Shown: positions 32,901 to 47,349 of the stretch, one piece after another
Numbering within the stretch: position 1 is the first letter of the stretch
Layout: every line of letters starts with the position of its first letter
NCBI GenBank assembly: GCA_035578175.1
Contig: JAQMRL010000001.1
Coordinates: 372,303,720 to 372,367,719, forward strand
Direction of reading: 5' to 3'
From: Catonia carolina
Taxonomy: Eukaryota > Arthropoda > Insecta > Hemiptera > Achilidae
Length of the DNA stretch: 64,000 nucleotides
The notes under the pieces: generated by a model
Seen by the model: the letters and a program-made list of their open reading frames with translations, nothing else
What the model was told of the DNA's origin: nothing
The model's database searches: none
Made by a program: the position numbers and the translations under genes

Positions 32901-34392
32901 CGACGTGACGCCCAGAATCAGTACGGACCAATCAGAAAGCAGCATATCCTGTCGAATGACGTAACGCTCAAGACACTTTGTCATTGGTTGACATCGGTGT
33001 GACGTAGTACAGTAATATAAACTCTCTGATTGGACAATATTAACCAATCAAAATGACGCAAATGAAGACATCTGATTGGTTAAAACTGGGCTTTCTTATT
33101 GGCCGAAAATACGAGACTCTGATTGGGCAATTATTACCTGAGCCTTTGACGTCACATGCGCATCACACTCAACTTGGCCCGACTTACTCACGCAACCCTA
33201 ATAGATCGTTTGTTGGATACCAGTTACATTTTGATAGATATATTTTTGTTTCTGCTAAACACAATAACAGCGTAAGTCAAAAATGATTTGTCAAGTAACC
33301 TCTTGTCAAGTCTATTTTTCGTTGATTTATGATCTGTTAGTTAACGGGAAATTTAGAATCAGTATTTATATCTTCTACACAGGCAGTGTAAAACTATAAC
33401 CTTTAACACCTGATTCGTACAGATGAGATAAATAAAAAATAATTCGGCGACAGCATTCGCTTAATTGTCGTAGCGAAAGTATAGACAGAAAAATTATGAA
33501 CTTGATAGCTGTGATTTTATAGAGTTTTAGGCCTGTAATCAGTGTTTATGTAGGTAGCTTGTTCGAATATTGCAATATTAAAAGCATTATCAGATGCGAC
33601 TTTTAACGTTCCGAAACCGAACAATTCATGCGTTCTCTTAAGCAAGGTAGGCTAATAAAATTACTTATTTTCAATCCAATTTGTCAGTAAACTTAAATGC
33701 TGGCTGTTTAAATTGTTGTGCATTGAAAGTTGTATTTTAGGTAAGCAGCGGACAAGGTGGTTTGAACCTCTAAAATCTTTTCTGAGTGAGATGAGTTGAG
33801 TTGGTTTACATGGTCTTCTTACAGCGTTTATAATTATACTTATGAGAATGCCAGTCATTCGGAAAATCATGTACTTTCGACTCTACGAATGACACCTGTA
33901 TTTCATTATCAACAGGGTTTGATTGTAAAATGAAATTCATGAATCTCAGATGAGATAACTCTGACTAGTGTCATTTATACCTCTACCTCTTCTGTTCTTA
34001 CGTGCTTTAGTCATATAATTGGCTGACCCTGTGATAAAAATGAATACATATTTACGGTCAGGAACTAGAAAATTACGTGCAAAAAATGTTTAACACTCTA
34101 CCTTTTCATTAAGGCCACAATAAATTTCATCCATCTTAAAATACAGGAACTGATGAAATAAGAGTAAAGCCAGAAAACCTTTTTCGAAATTACATCGGCC
34201 ATTAGATCATCATTTTGTTAGACCGTTGATTATGATATTTCAACTTATGCTCGTTGGTAGAGCAAAATAAGTTTCTTGTTATAAAACGGATTAATGTGAT
34301 ATATTTTCTTACCCGGTAGGATATTGACTTTGTTTCGTCTCAAGATATTTTGAATTAGATTTATCAGTTGCCTTCTACGTACCGTAATAATC
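26989..34392. repeat. Satellite units M6-M9, two-unit periodicity
   Basis: M6 and M8 share three variants absent from M7 and M9: G for A at 27522 and 31224 (which destroys one ATTGG box), T for C at 28444 and 32146, and G for C at 28475 and 32177. All four units have G at the 22131-equivalent site. This suggests duplication of a 3,702-bp two-unit block. M7 has private changes near 30265 and 30437. Confidence 0.9.
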
Positions 34393-37300
34393 ATTTACAG
34401 TTCTATAAAGTCATTCACTTACAAATATGATACATTACTGGCCAAAAATTAGGTTACAACAATCGAACAACTAGGAAAAATAAATAACTCTCTTTCGTTT
34501 AATTTTCTTTGTGTCGGTATCGAATGAACACTCGTGATTTTTTAAAAAATCGTGTTAACATTTAGCAGCAACAGAAACCAATTTTTAATTTCCTTAAGAA
34601 CTCGAAAGACCTCTACAATGGGGTACTACATATTTCGTAAGTGATATTTACCTAGAAACTATAAATCTCATTAAAAGGTACCTTCATATGTTCTGCCCTA
34701 CCGTTAACTAGAAGTTGACATTGGGTGTGGACTTTATATTACAATCACACTCGACGTGACGCCCAGAATCAGTACGGACCAATCAGAAAGCAGCATATCC
34801 TGTCGAATGACGTAACGCTCAAGACACTTTGTCATTGGTTGACATCGGTGTGACGTAGTACAGTAATATAAACTCTCTGATTGGACAATATTAACCAATC
34901 AAAATGACGCAAATGAAGACATCTGATTGGTTAAAACTGGGCTTTCTTATTGGCCGAAAATACGAGACTCTGATTGGGCAATTATTACCTGAGCCTTTGA
35001 CGTCACATGCGCATCACACTCAACTTGGCCCGACTTACTCACGCAACCCTAATAGATCGTTTGTTGGATACCAGTTACATTTTGATAGATATATTTTTGT
35101 TTCTGCTAAACACAATAACAGCGTAAGTCAAAAATGATTTGTCAAGTAACCTCTTGTCAAGTCTATTTTTCGTTGATTTATGATCTGTTAGTTAACGGGA
35201 AATTTAGAATCAGTATTTATATCTTCTACACAGGCAGTGTAAAACTATAACCTTTAACACCTGATTCGTACAGATGAGATAAATAAAAAATAATTCGGCG
35301 ACAGCATTCGCTTAATTGTCGTAGCGAAAGTATAGACAGAAAAATTATGAACTTGATAGCTGTGATTTTATAGAGTTTTAGGCCTGTAATCAGTGTTTAT
35401 GTAGGTAGCTTGTTCGAATATTGCAATATTAAAAGCATTATCAGATGCGACTTTTAACGTTCCGAAACCGAACAATTCATGCGTTCTCTTAAGCAAGGTA
35501 GGCTAATAAAATTACTTATTTTCAATCCAATTTGTCAGTAAACTTAAATGCTGGCTGTTTAAATTGTTGTGCATTGAAAGTTGTATTTTAGGTAAGCAGC
35601 GGACAAGGTGGTTTGAACCTCTAAAATCTTTTCTGAGTGAGATGAGTTGAGTTGGTTTACATGGTCTTCTTACAGCGTTTATAATTATACTTATGAGAAT
35701 GCCAGTCATTCGGAAAATCATGTACTTTCGACTCTACGAATGACACCTGTATTTCATTATCAACAGGGTTTGATTGTAAAATGAAATTCATGAATCTCAG
35801 ATGAGATAACTCTGACTAGTGTCATTTATACCTCTACCTCTTCTGTTCTTACGTGCTTTAGTCATATAATTGGCTGACCCTGTGATAAAAATGAATACAT
35901 ATTTACGGTCAGGAACTAGAAAATTACGTGCAAAAAATGTTTAACACTCTACCTTTTCATTAAGGCCACAATAAATTTCATCCATCTTAAAATACAGGAA
36001 CTGATGAAATAAGAGTAAAGCCAGAAAACCTTTTTCGAAATTACATCGGCCATTAGATCATCATTTTGTTAGACCGTTGATTATGATATTTCAACTTATG
36101 CTCGTTGGTAGAGCAAAATAAGTTTCTTGTTATAAAACGGATTAATGTGATATATTTTCTTACCCGGTAGGATATTGACTTTGTTTCGTCTCAAGATATT
36201 TTGAATTAGATTTATCAGTTGCCTTCTACGTACCGTAATAATCATTTACAGTTCTATAAAGTCATTCACTTACAAATATGATACATTACTGGCCAAAAAT
36301 TAGGTTACAACAATCGAACAACTAGGAAAAATAAATAACTCTCTTTCGTTTAATTTTCTTTGTGTCGGTATCGAATGAACACTCGTGATTTTTTAAAAAA
36401 TCGTGTTAACATTTAGCAGCAACAGAAACCAATTTTTAATTTCCTTAAGAACTCGAAAGACCTCTACAATGGGGTACTACATATTTCGTAAGTGATATTT
36501 ACCTAGAAACTATAAATCTCATTAAAAGGTACCTTCATATGTTCTGCCCTACCGTTAACTAGAAGTTGACATTGGGTGTGGACTTTATATTACAATCACA
36601 CTCGACGTGACGCCCAGAATCAGTACGGACCAATCAGAAAGCAGCATATCCTGTCGAATGACGTAACGCTCAAGACACTTTGTCATTGGTTGACATCGGT
36701 GTGACGTAGTACAGTAATATAAACTCTCTGATTGGACAATATTAACCAATCAAAATGACGCAAATGAAGACATCTGATTGGTTAAAACTGGGCTTTCTTA
36801 TTGGCCGAAAATACGAGACTCTGATTGGGCAATTATTACCTGAGCCTTTGACGTCACATGCGCATCACACTCAACTTGGCCCGACTTACTCACGCAACCC
36901 TAATAGATCGTTTGTTGGATACCAGTTACATTTTGATAGATATATTTTTGTTTCTGCTAAACACAATAACAGCGTAAGTCAAAAATGATTTGTCAAGTAA
37001 CCTCTTGTCAAGTCTATTTTTCGTTGATTTATGATCTGTTAGTTAACGGGAAATTTAGAATCAGTATTTATATCTTCTACACAGGCAGTGTAAAACTATA
37101 ACCTTTAACACCTGATTCGTACAGATGAGATAAATAAAAAATAATTCGGCGACAGCATTCGCTTAATTGTCGTAGCGAAAGTATAGACAGAAAAATTATG
37201 AACTTGATAGCTGTGATTTTATAGAGTTTTAGGCCTGTAATCAGTGTTTATGTAGGTAGCTTGTTCGAATATTGCAATATTAAAAGCATTATCAGATGCG

Positions 37301-39945
37301 ACTTTTAACGTTCCGAAACCGAACAATTCATGCGTTCTCTTAAGCAAGGTAGGCTAATAAAATTACTTATTTTCAATCCAATTTGTCAGTAAACTTAAAT
37401 GCTGGCTGTTTAAATTGTTGTGCATTGAAAGTTGTATTTTAGGTAAGCAGCGGACAAGGTGGTTTGAACCTCTAAAATCTTTTCTGAGTGAGATGAGTTG
37501 AGTTGGTTTACATGGTCTTCTTACAGCGTTTATAATTATACTTATGAGAATGCCAGTCATTCGGAAAATCATGTACTTTCGACTCTACGAATGACACCTG
37601 TATTTCATTATCAACAGGGTTTGATTGTAAAATGAAATTCATGAATCTCAGATGAGATAACTCTGACTAGTGTCATTTATACCTCTACCTCTTCTGTTCT
37701 TACGTGCTTTAGTCATATAATTGGCTGACCCTGTGATAAAAATGAATACATATTTACGGTCAGGAACTAGAAAATTACGTGCAAAAAATGTTTAACACTC
37801 TACCTTTTCATTAAGGCCACAATAAATTTCATCCATCTTAAAATACAGGAACTGATGAAATAAGAGTAAAGCCAGAAAACCTTTTTCGAAATTACATCGG
37901 CCATTAGATCATCATTTTGTTAGACCGTTGATTATGATATTTCAACTTATGCTCGTTGGTAGAGCAAAATAAGTTTCTTGTTATAAAACGGATTAATGTG
38001 ATATATTTTCTTACCCGGTAGGATATTGACTTTGTTTCGTCTCAAGATATTTTGAATTAGATTTATCAGTTGCCTTCTACGTACCGTAATAATCATTTAC
38101 AGTTCTATAAAGTCATTCACTTACAAATATGATACATTACTGGCCAAAAATTAGGTTACAACAATCGAACAACTAGGAAAAATAAATAACTCTCTTTCGT
38201 TTAATTTTCTTTGTGTCGGTATCGAATGAACACTCGTGATTTTTTAAAAAATCGTGTTAACATTTAGCAGCAACAGAAACCAATTTTTAATTTCCTTAAG
38301 AACTCGAAAGACCTCTACAATGGGGTACTACATATTTCGTAAGTGATATTTACCTAGAAACTATAAATCTCATTAAAAGGTACCTTCATATGTTCTGCCC
38401 TACCGTTAACTAGAAGTTGACATTGGGTGTGGACTTTATATTACAATCACACTCGACGTGACGCCCAGAATCAGTACGGACCAATCAGAAAGCAGCATAT
38501 CCTGTCGAATGACGTAACGCTCAAGACACTTTGTCATTGGTTGACATCGGTGTGACGTAGTACAGTAATATAAACTCTCTGATTGGACAATATTAACCAA
38601 TCAAAATGACGCAAATGAAGACATCTGATTGGTTAAAACTGGGCTTTCTTATTGGCCGAAAATACGAGACTCTGATTGGGCAATTATTACCTGAGCCTTT
38701 GACGTCACATGCGCATCACACTCAACTTGGCCCGACTTACTCACGCAACCCTAATAGATCGTTTGTTGGATACCAGTTACATTTTGATAGATATATTTTT
38801 GTTTCTGCTAAACACAATAACAGCGTAAGTCAAAAATGATTTGTCAAGTAACCTCTTGTCAAGTCTATTTTTCGTTGATTTATGATCTGTTAGTTAACGG
38901 GAAATTTAGAATCAGTATTTATATCTTCTACACAGGCAGTGTAAAACTATAACCTTTAACACCTGATTCGTACAGATGAGATAAATAAAAAATAATTCGG
39001 CGACAGCATTCGCTTAATTGTCGTAGCGAAAGTATAGACAGAAAAATTATGAACTTGATAGCTGTGATTTTATAGAGTTTTAGGCCTGTAATCAGTGTTT
39101 ATGTAGGTAGCTTGTTCGAATATTGCAATATTAAAAGCATTATCAGATGCGACTTTTAACGTTCCGAAACCGAACAATTCATGCGTTCTCTTAAGCAAGG
39201 TAGGCTAATAAAATTACTTATTTTCAATCCAATTTGTCAGTAAACTTAAATGCTGGCTGTTTAAATTGTTGTGCATTGAAAGTTGTATTTTAGGTAAGCA
39301 GCGGACAAGGTGGTTTGAACCTCTAAAATCTTTTCTGAGTGAGATGAGTTGAGTTGGTTTACATGGTCTTCTTACAGCGTTTATAATTATACTTATGAGA
39401 ATGCCAGTCATTCGGAAAATCATGTACTTTCGACTCTACGAATGACACCTGTATTTCATTATCAACAGGGTTTGATTGTAAAATGAAATTCATGAATCTC
39501 AGATGAGATAACTCTGACTAGTGTCATTTATACCTCTACCTCTTCTGTTCTTACGTGCTTTAGTCATATAATTGGCTGACCCTGTGATAAAAATGAATAC
39601 ATATTTACGGTCAGGAACTAGAAAATTACGTGCAAAAAATGTTTAACACTCTACCTTTTCATTAAGGCCACAATAAATTTCATCCATCTTAAAATACAGG
39701 AACTGATGAAATAAGAGTAAAGCCAGAAAACCTTTTTCGAAATTACATCGGCCATTAGATCATCATTTTGTTAGACCGTTGATTATGATATTTCAACTTA
39801 TGCTCGTTGGTAGAGCAAAATAAGTTTCTTGTTATAAAACGGATTAATGTGATATATTTTCTTACCCGGTAGGATATTGACTTTGTTTCGTCTCAAGATA
39901 TTTTGAATTAGATTTATCAGTTGCCTTCTACGTACCGTAATAATC
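34393..39945. repeat. Satellite units M10-M12, near-consensus
   Basis: Three units with G at the 22131-equivalent site and without the group-specific variants noted for other blocks. By eye they are almost identical to each other and to M3. Confidence 0.9.
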
Positions 39946-42900
39946 ATTTACAGTTCTATAAAGTCATTCACTTACAAATATGATACATTACTGGCCAAAA
40001 ATTAGGTTACAACAATCGAACAACTAGGAAAAATAAATAACTCTCTTTCGTTTAATTTTCTTTGTGTCGGTATCGAATGAACACTCGTGATTTTTTAAAA
40101 AATCGTGTTAACATTTAGCAGCAACAGAAACCAATTTTTAATTTCCTTAAGAACTCGAAAGACCTCTACAATGGGGTACTACATATTTCGTAAGTGATAT
40201 TTACCTAGAAACTATAAATCTCATTAAAAGGTACCTTCATATGTTCTGCCCTACCGTTAACTAGAAGTTGACATTGGGTGTGGACTTTATATTACAATCA
40301 CACTCGACGTGACGCCCAGAATCAGTACGGACCAATCAGAAAGCAGCATATCCTGTCGAATGACGTAACGCTCAAGACACTTTGTCATTGGTTGACATCG
40401 GTGTGACGTAGTACAGTAATATAAACTCTCTGATTGGACAATATTAACCAATCAAAATGACGCAAATGAAGACATCTGATTGGTTAAAACTGGGCTTTCT
40501 TATTGGCCGAAAATACGAGACTCTGATTGGGCAATTATTACCTGAGCCTTTGACGTCACATGCGCATCACACTCAACTTGGCCCGACTTACTCACGCAAC
40601 CCTAATAGATCGTTTGTTGGATACCAGTTACATTTTGATACATATATTTTTGTTTCTGCTAAACACAATAACAGCGTAAGTCAAAAATGATTTGTCAAGT
40701 AACCTCTTGTCAAGTCTATTTTTCGTTGATTTATGATCTGTTAGTTAACGGGAAATTTAGAATCAGTATTTATATCTTCTACACAGGCAGTGTAAAACTA
40801 TAACCTTTAACACCTGATTCGTACAGATGAGATAAATAAAAAATAATTCGGCGACAGCATTCGCTTAATTGTCGTAGCGAAAGTATAGACAGAAAAATTA
40901 TGAACTTGATAGCTGTGATTTTATAGAGTTTTAGGCCTGTAATCAGTGTTTATGTAGGTAGCTTGTTCGAATATTGCAATATTAAAAGCATTATCAGATG
41001 CGACTGTTAACGTTCCGAAACCGAACAATTCATGCGTTCTCTTAAGCAAGGTAGGCTAATAAAATTACTTATTTTCAATCCAATTTGTCAGTAAACTTAA
41101 ATGCTGGCTGTTTAAATTGTTGTGCATTGAAAGTTGTATTTTAGGTAAGCAGCGGACAAGGTGGTTTGAACCTCTAAAATCTTTTCTGAGTGAGATGAGT
41201 TGAGTTGGTTTACATGGTCTTCTTACAGCGTTTATAATTATACTTATGAGAATGCCAGTCATTCGGAAAATCATGTACTTTCGACTCTACGAATGACACC
41301 TGTATTTCATTATCAACAGGGTTTGATTGTAAAATGAAATTCATGAATCTCAGATGAGATAACTCTGACTAGTGTCATTTATACCTCTACCTCTTCTGTT
41401 TTTACGTGCTTTAGTCATATAATTGGCTGACGCTGTGATAAAAATGAATACATATTTACGGTCAGGAACTAGAAAATTACGTGCAAAAAATGTTTAACAC
41501 TCTACCTTTTCATTAAGGCCACAATAAATTTCATCCATCTTAAAATACAGGAACTGATGAAATAAGAGTAAAGCCAGAAAACCTTTTTCGAAATTACATC
41601 GGCCATTAGATCATCATTTTGTTAGACCGTTGATTATGATATTTCAACTTATGCTCGTTGGTAGAGCAAAATAAGTTTCTTGTTATAAAACGGATTAATG
41701 TGATATATTTTCTTACCCGGTAGGATATTGACTTTGTTTCGTCTCAAGATATTTTGAATTAGATTTATCAGTTGCCTTCTACGTACCGTAATAATCATTT
41801 ACAGTTCTATAAAGTCATTCACTTACAAATATGATACATTACTGGCCAAAAATTAGGTTACAACAATCGAACAACTAGGAAAAATAAATAACTCTCTTTC
41901 GTTTAATTTTCTTTGTGTCGGTATCGAATGAACACTCGTGATTTTTTAAAAAATCGTGTTAACATTTAGCAGCAACAGAAACCAATTTTTAATTTCCTTA
42001 AGAACTCGAAAGACCTCTACAATGGGGTACTACATATTTCGTAAGTGATATTTACCTAGAAACTATAAATCTCATTAAAAGGTACCTTCATATGTTCTGC
42101 CCTACCGTTAACTAGAAGTTGACATTGGGTGTGGACTTTATATTACAATCACACTCGACGTGACGCCCAGAATCAGTACGGACCAATCAGAAAGCAGCAT
42201 ATCCTGTCGAATGACGTAACGCTCAAGACACTTTGTCATTGGTTGACATCGGTGTGACGTAGTACAGTAATATAAACTCTCTGATTGGACAATATTAACC
42301 AATCAAAATGACGCAAATGAAGACATCTGATTGGTTAAAACTGGGCTTTCTTATTGGCCGAAAATACGAGACTCTGATTGGGCAATTATTACCTGAGCTT
42401 TTGACGTCACATGCGCATCACACTCAACTTGGCCCGACTTACTCACGCAACCCTAATAGATCGTTTGTTGGATACCAGTTACATTTTGATACATATATTT
42501 TTGTTTCTGCTAAACACAATAACAGCGTAAGTCAAAAATGATTTGTCAAGTAACCTCTTGTCAAGTCTATTTTTCGTTGATTTATGATCTGTTAGTTAAC
42601 GGGAAATTTAGAATCAGTATTTATATCTTCTACACAGGCAGTGTAAAACTATAACCTTTAACACCTGATTCGTACAGATGAGATAAATAAAAAATAATTC
42701 GGCGACAGCATTCGCTTAATTGTCGTAGCGAAAGTATAGACAGAAAAATTATGAACTTGATAGCTGTGATTTTATAGAGTTTTAGGCCTGTAATCAGTGT
42801 TTATGTAGGTAGCTTGTTCGAATATTGCGATATTAAAAGCATTATCAGATGCGACTTTTAACGTTCCGAAACCGAACAATTCATGCGTTCTCTTAAGCAA

Positions 42901-45900
42901 GGTAGGCTAATAAAATTACTTATTTTCAATCCAATTTGTCAGTAAACTTAAATGCTGGCTGTTTAAATTGTTGTGCATTGAAAGTTGTATTTTAGGTAAG
43001 CAGCGGACAAGGTGGTTTGAACCTCTAAAATCTTTTCTGAGTGAGATGAGTTGAGTTGGTTTACATGGTCTTCTTACAGCGTTTATAATTATACTTATGA
43101 GAATGCCAGTCATTCGGAAAATCATGTACTTTCGACTCTACGAATGACACCTGTATTTCATTATCAACAGGGTTTGATTGTAAAATGAAATTCATGAATC
43201 TCAGATGAGATAACTCTGACTAGTGTCATTTATACCTCTACCTCTTCTGTTCTTACGTGCTTTAGTCATATAATTGGCTGACCCTGTGATAAAAATGAAT
43301 ACATATTTACGGTCAGGAACTAGAAAATTACGTGCAAAAAATGTTTAACACTCTACCTTTTCATTAAGGCCACAATAAATTTCATCCATCTTAAAATACA
43401 GGAACTGATGAAATAAGAGTAAAGCCAGAAAACCTTTTTCGAAATTACATCGGCCATTAGATCATCATTTTGTTAGACCGTTGATTATGATATTTCAACT
43501 TATGCTCGTTGGTAGAGCAAAATAAGTTTCTTGTTATAAAACGGATTAATGTGATATATTTTCTTACCCGGTAGGATATTGACTTTGTTTCGTCTCAAGA
43601 TATTTTGAATTAGATTTATCAGTTGCCTTCTACGTACCGTAATAATCATTTACAGTTCTATAAAGTCATTCACTTACAAATATGATACATTACTGGCCAA
43701 AAATTAGGTTACAACAATCGAACAACTAGGAAAAATAAATAACTCTCTTTCGTTTAATTTTCTTTGTGTCGGTATCGAATGAACACTCGTGATTTTTTAA
43801 AAAATCGTGTTAACATTTAGCAGCAACAGAAACCAATTTTTAATTTCCTTAAGAACTCGAAAGACCTCTACAATGGGGTACTACATATTTCGTAAGTGAT
43901 ATTTACCTAGAAACTATAAATCTCATTAAAAGGTACCTTCATATGTTCTGCCCTACCGTTAACTAGAAGTTGACATTGGGTGTGGACTTTATATTACAAT
44001 CACACTCGACGTGACGCCCAGAATCAGTACGGACCAATCAGAAAGCAGCATATCCTGTCGAATGACGTAACGCTCAAGACACTTTGTCATTGGTTGACAT
44101 CGGTGTGACGTAGTACAGTAATATAAACTCTCTGATTGGACAATATTAACCAATCAAAATGACGCAAATGAAGACATCTGATTGGTTAAAACTGGGCTTT
44201 CTTATTGGCCGAAAATACGAGACTCTGATTGGGCAATTATTACCTGAGCCTTTGACGTCACATGCGCATCACACTCAACTTGGCCCGACTTACTCACGCA
44301 ACCCTAATAGATCGTTTGTTGGATACCAGTTACATTTTGATAGATATATTTTTGTTTCTGCTAAACACAATAACAGCGTAAGTCAAAAATGATTTGTCAA
44401 GTAACCTCTTGTCAAGTCTATTTTTCGTTGATTTATGATCTGTTAGTTAACGGGAAATTTAGAATCAGTATTTATATCTTCTACACAGGCAGTGTAAAAC
44501 TATAACCTTTAACACCTGATTCGTACAGATGAGATAAATAAAAAATAATTCGGCGACAGCATTCGCTTAATTGTCGTAGCGAAAGTATAGACAGAAAAAT
44601 TATGAACTTGATAGCTGTGATTTTATAGAGTTTTAGGCCTGTAATCAGTGTTTATGTAGGTAGCTTGTTCGAATATTGCAATATTAAAAGCATTATCAGA
44701 TGCGACTTTTAACGTTCCGAAACCGAACAATTCATGCGTTCTCTTAAGCAAGGTAGGCTAATAAAATTACTTATTTTCAATCCAATTTGTCAGTAAACTT
44801 AAATGCTGGCTGTTTAAATTGTTGTGCATTGAAAGTTGTATTTTAGGTAAGCAGCGGACAAGGTGGTTTGAACCTCTAAAATCTTTTCTGAGTGAGATGA
44901 GTTGAGTTGGTTTACATGGTCTTCTTACAGCGTTTATAATTATACTTATGAGAATGCCAGTCATTCGGAAAATCATGTACTTTCGACTCTACGAATGACA
45001 CCTGTATTTCATTATCAACAGGGTTTGATTGTAAAATGAAATTCATGAATCTCAGATGAGATAACTCTGACTAGTGTCATTTATACCTCTACCTCTTCTG
45101 TTCTTACGTGCTTTAGTCATATAATTGGCTGACCCTGTGATAAAAATGAATACATATTTACGGTCAGGAACTAGAAAATTACGTGCAAAAAATGTTTAAC
45201 ACTCTACCTTTTCATTAAGGCCACAATAAATTTCATCCATCTTAAAATACAGGAACTGATGAAATAAGAGTAAAGCCAGAAAACCTTTTTCGAAATTACA
45301 TCGGCCATTAGATCATCATTTTGTTAGACCGTTGATTATGATATTTCAACTTATGCTCGTTGGTAGAGCAAAATAAGTTTCTTGTTATAAAACGGATTAA
45401 TGTGATATATTTTCTTACCCGGTAGGATATTGACTTTGTTTCGTCTCAAGATATTTTGAATTAGATTTATCAGTTGCCTTCTACGTACCGTAATAATCAT
45501 TTACAGTTCTATAAAGTCATTCACTTACAAATATGATACATTACTGGCCAAAAATTAGGTTACAACAATCGAACAACTAGGAAAAATAAATAACTCTCTT
45601 TCGTTTAATTTTCTTTGTGTCGGTATCGAATGAACACTCGTGATTTTTTAAAAAATCGTGTTAACATTTAGCAGCAACAGAAACCAATTTTTAATTTCCT
45701 TAAGAACTCGAAAGACCTCTACAATGGGGTACTACATATTTCGTAAGTGATATTTACCTAGAAACTATAAATCTCATTAAAAGGTACCTTCATATGTTCT
45801 GCCCTACCGTTAACTAGAAGTTGACATTGGGTGTGGACTTTATATTACAATCACACTCGACGTGACGCCCAGAATCAGTACGGACCAATCAGAAAGCAGC

Positions 45901-47349
45901 ATATCCTGTCGAATGACGTAACGCTCAAGACACTTTGTCATTGGTTGACATCGGTGTGACGTAGTACAGTAATATAAACTCTCTGATTGGACAATATTAA
46001 CCAATCAAAATGACGCAAATGAAGACATCTGATTGGTTAAAACTGGGCTTTCTTATTGGCCGAAAATACGAGACTCTGATTGGGCAATTATTACCTGAGC
46101 CTTTGACGTCACATGCGCATCACACTCAACTTGGCCCGACTTACTCACGCAACCCTAATAGATCGTTTGTTGGATACCAGTTACATTTTGATAGATATAT
46201 TTTTGTTTCTGCTAAACACAATAACAGCGTAAGTCAAAAATGATTTGTCAAGTAACCTCTTGTCAAGTCTATTTTTCGTTGATTTATGATCTGTTAGTTA
46301 ACGGGAAATTTAGAATCAGTATTTATATCTTCTACACAGGCAGTGTAAAACTATAACCTTTAACACCTGATTCGTACAGATGAGATAAATAAAAAATAAT
46401 TCGGCGACAGCATTCGCTTAATTGTCGTAGCGAAAGTATAGACAGAAAAATTATGAACTTGATAGCTGTGATTTTATAGAGTTTTAGGCCTGTAATCAGT
46501 GTTTATGTAGGTAGCTTGTTCGAATATTGCAATATTAAAAGCATTATCAGATGCGACTTTTAACGTTCCGAAACCGAACAATTCATGCGTTCTCTTAAGC
46601 AAGGTAGGCTAATAAAATTACTTATTTTCAATCCAATTTGTCAGTAAACTTAAATGCTGGCTGTTTAAATTGTTGTGCATTGAAAGTTGTATTTTAGGTA
46701 AGCAGCGGACAAGGTGGTTTGAACCTCTAAAATCTTTTCTGAGTGAGATGAGTTGAGTTGGTTTACATGGTCTTCTTACAGCGTTTATAATTATACTTAT
46801 GAGAATGCCAGTCATTCGGAAAATCATGTACTTTCGACTCTACGAATGACACCTGTATTTCATTATCAACAGGGTTTGATTGTAAAATGAAATTCATGAA
46901 TCTCAGATGAGATAACTCTGACTAGTGTCATTTATACCTCTACCTCTTCTGTTTTTACGTGCTTTAGTCATATAATTGGCTGACGCTGTGATAAAAATGA
47001 ATACATATTTACGGTCAGGAACTAGAAAATTACGTGCAAAAAATGTTTAACACTCTACCTTTTCATTAAGGCCACAATAAATTTCATCCATCTTAAAATA
47101 CAGGAACTGATGAAATAAGAGTAAAGCCAGAAAACCTTTTTCGAAATTACATCGGCCATTAGATCATCATTTTGTTAGACCGTTGATTATGATATTTCAA
47201 CTTATGCTCGTTGGTAGAGCAAAATAAGTTTCTTGTTATAAAACGGATTAATGTGATATATTTTCTTACCCGGTAGGATATTGACTTTGTTTCGTCTCAA
47301 GATATTTTGAATTAGATTTATCAGTTGCCTTCTACGTACCGTAATAATC
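39946..47349. repeat. Satellite units M13-M16
   Basis: M13 and M16 share the T (41401, 46954) and G (41432, 46985) variants also seen in M6 and M8, but not the ATTGG-breaking change, so variant combinations have been reshuffled. M13 and M14 have C and M15 and M16 have G at the 22131-equivalent site. M14 has a private C-to-T near 42399. Confidence 0.9.
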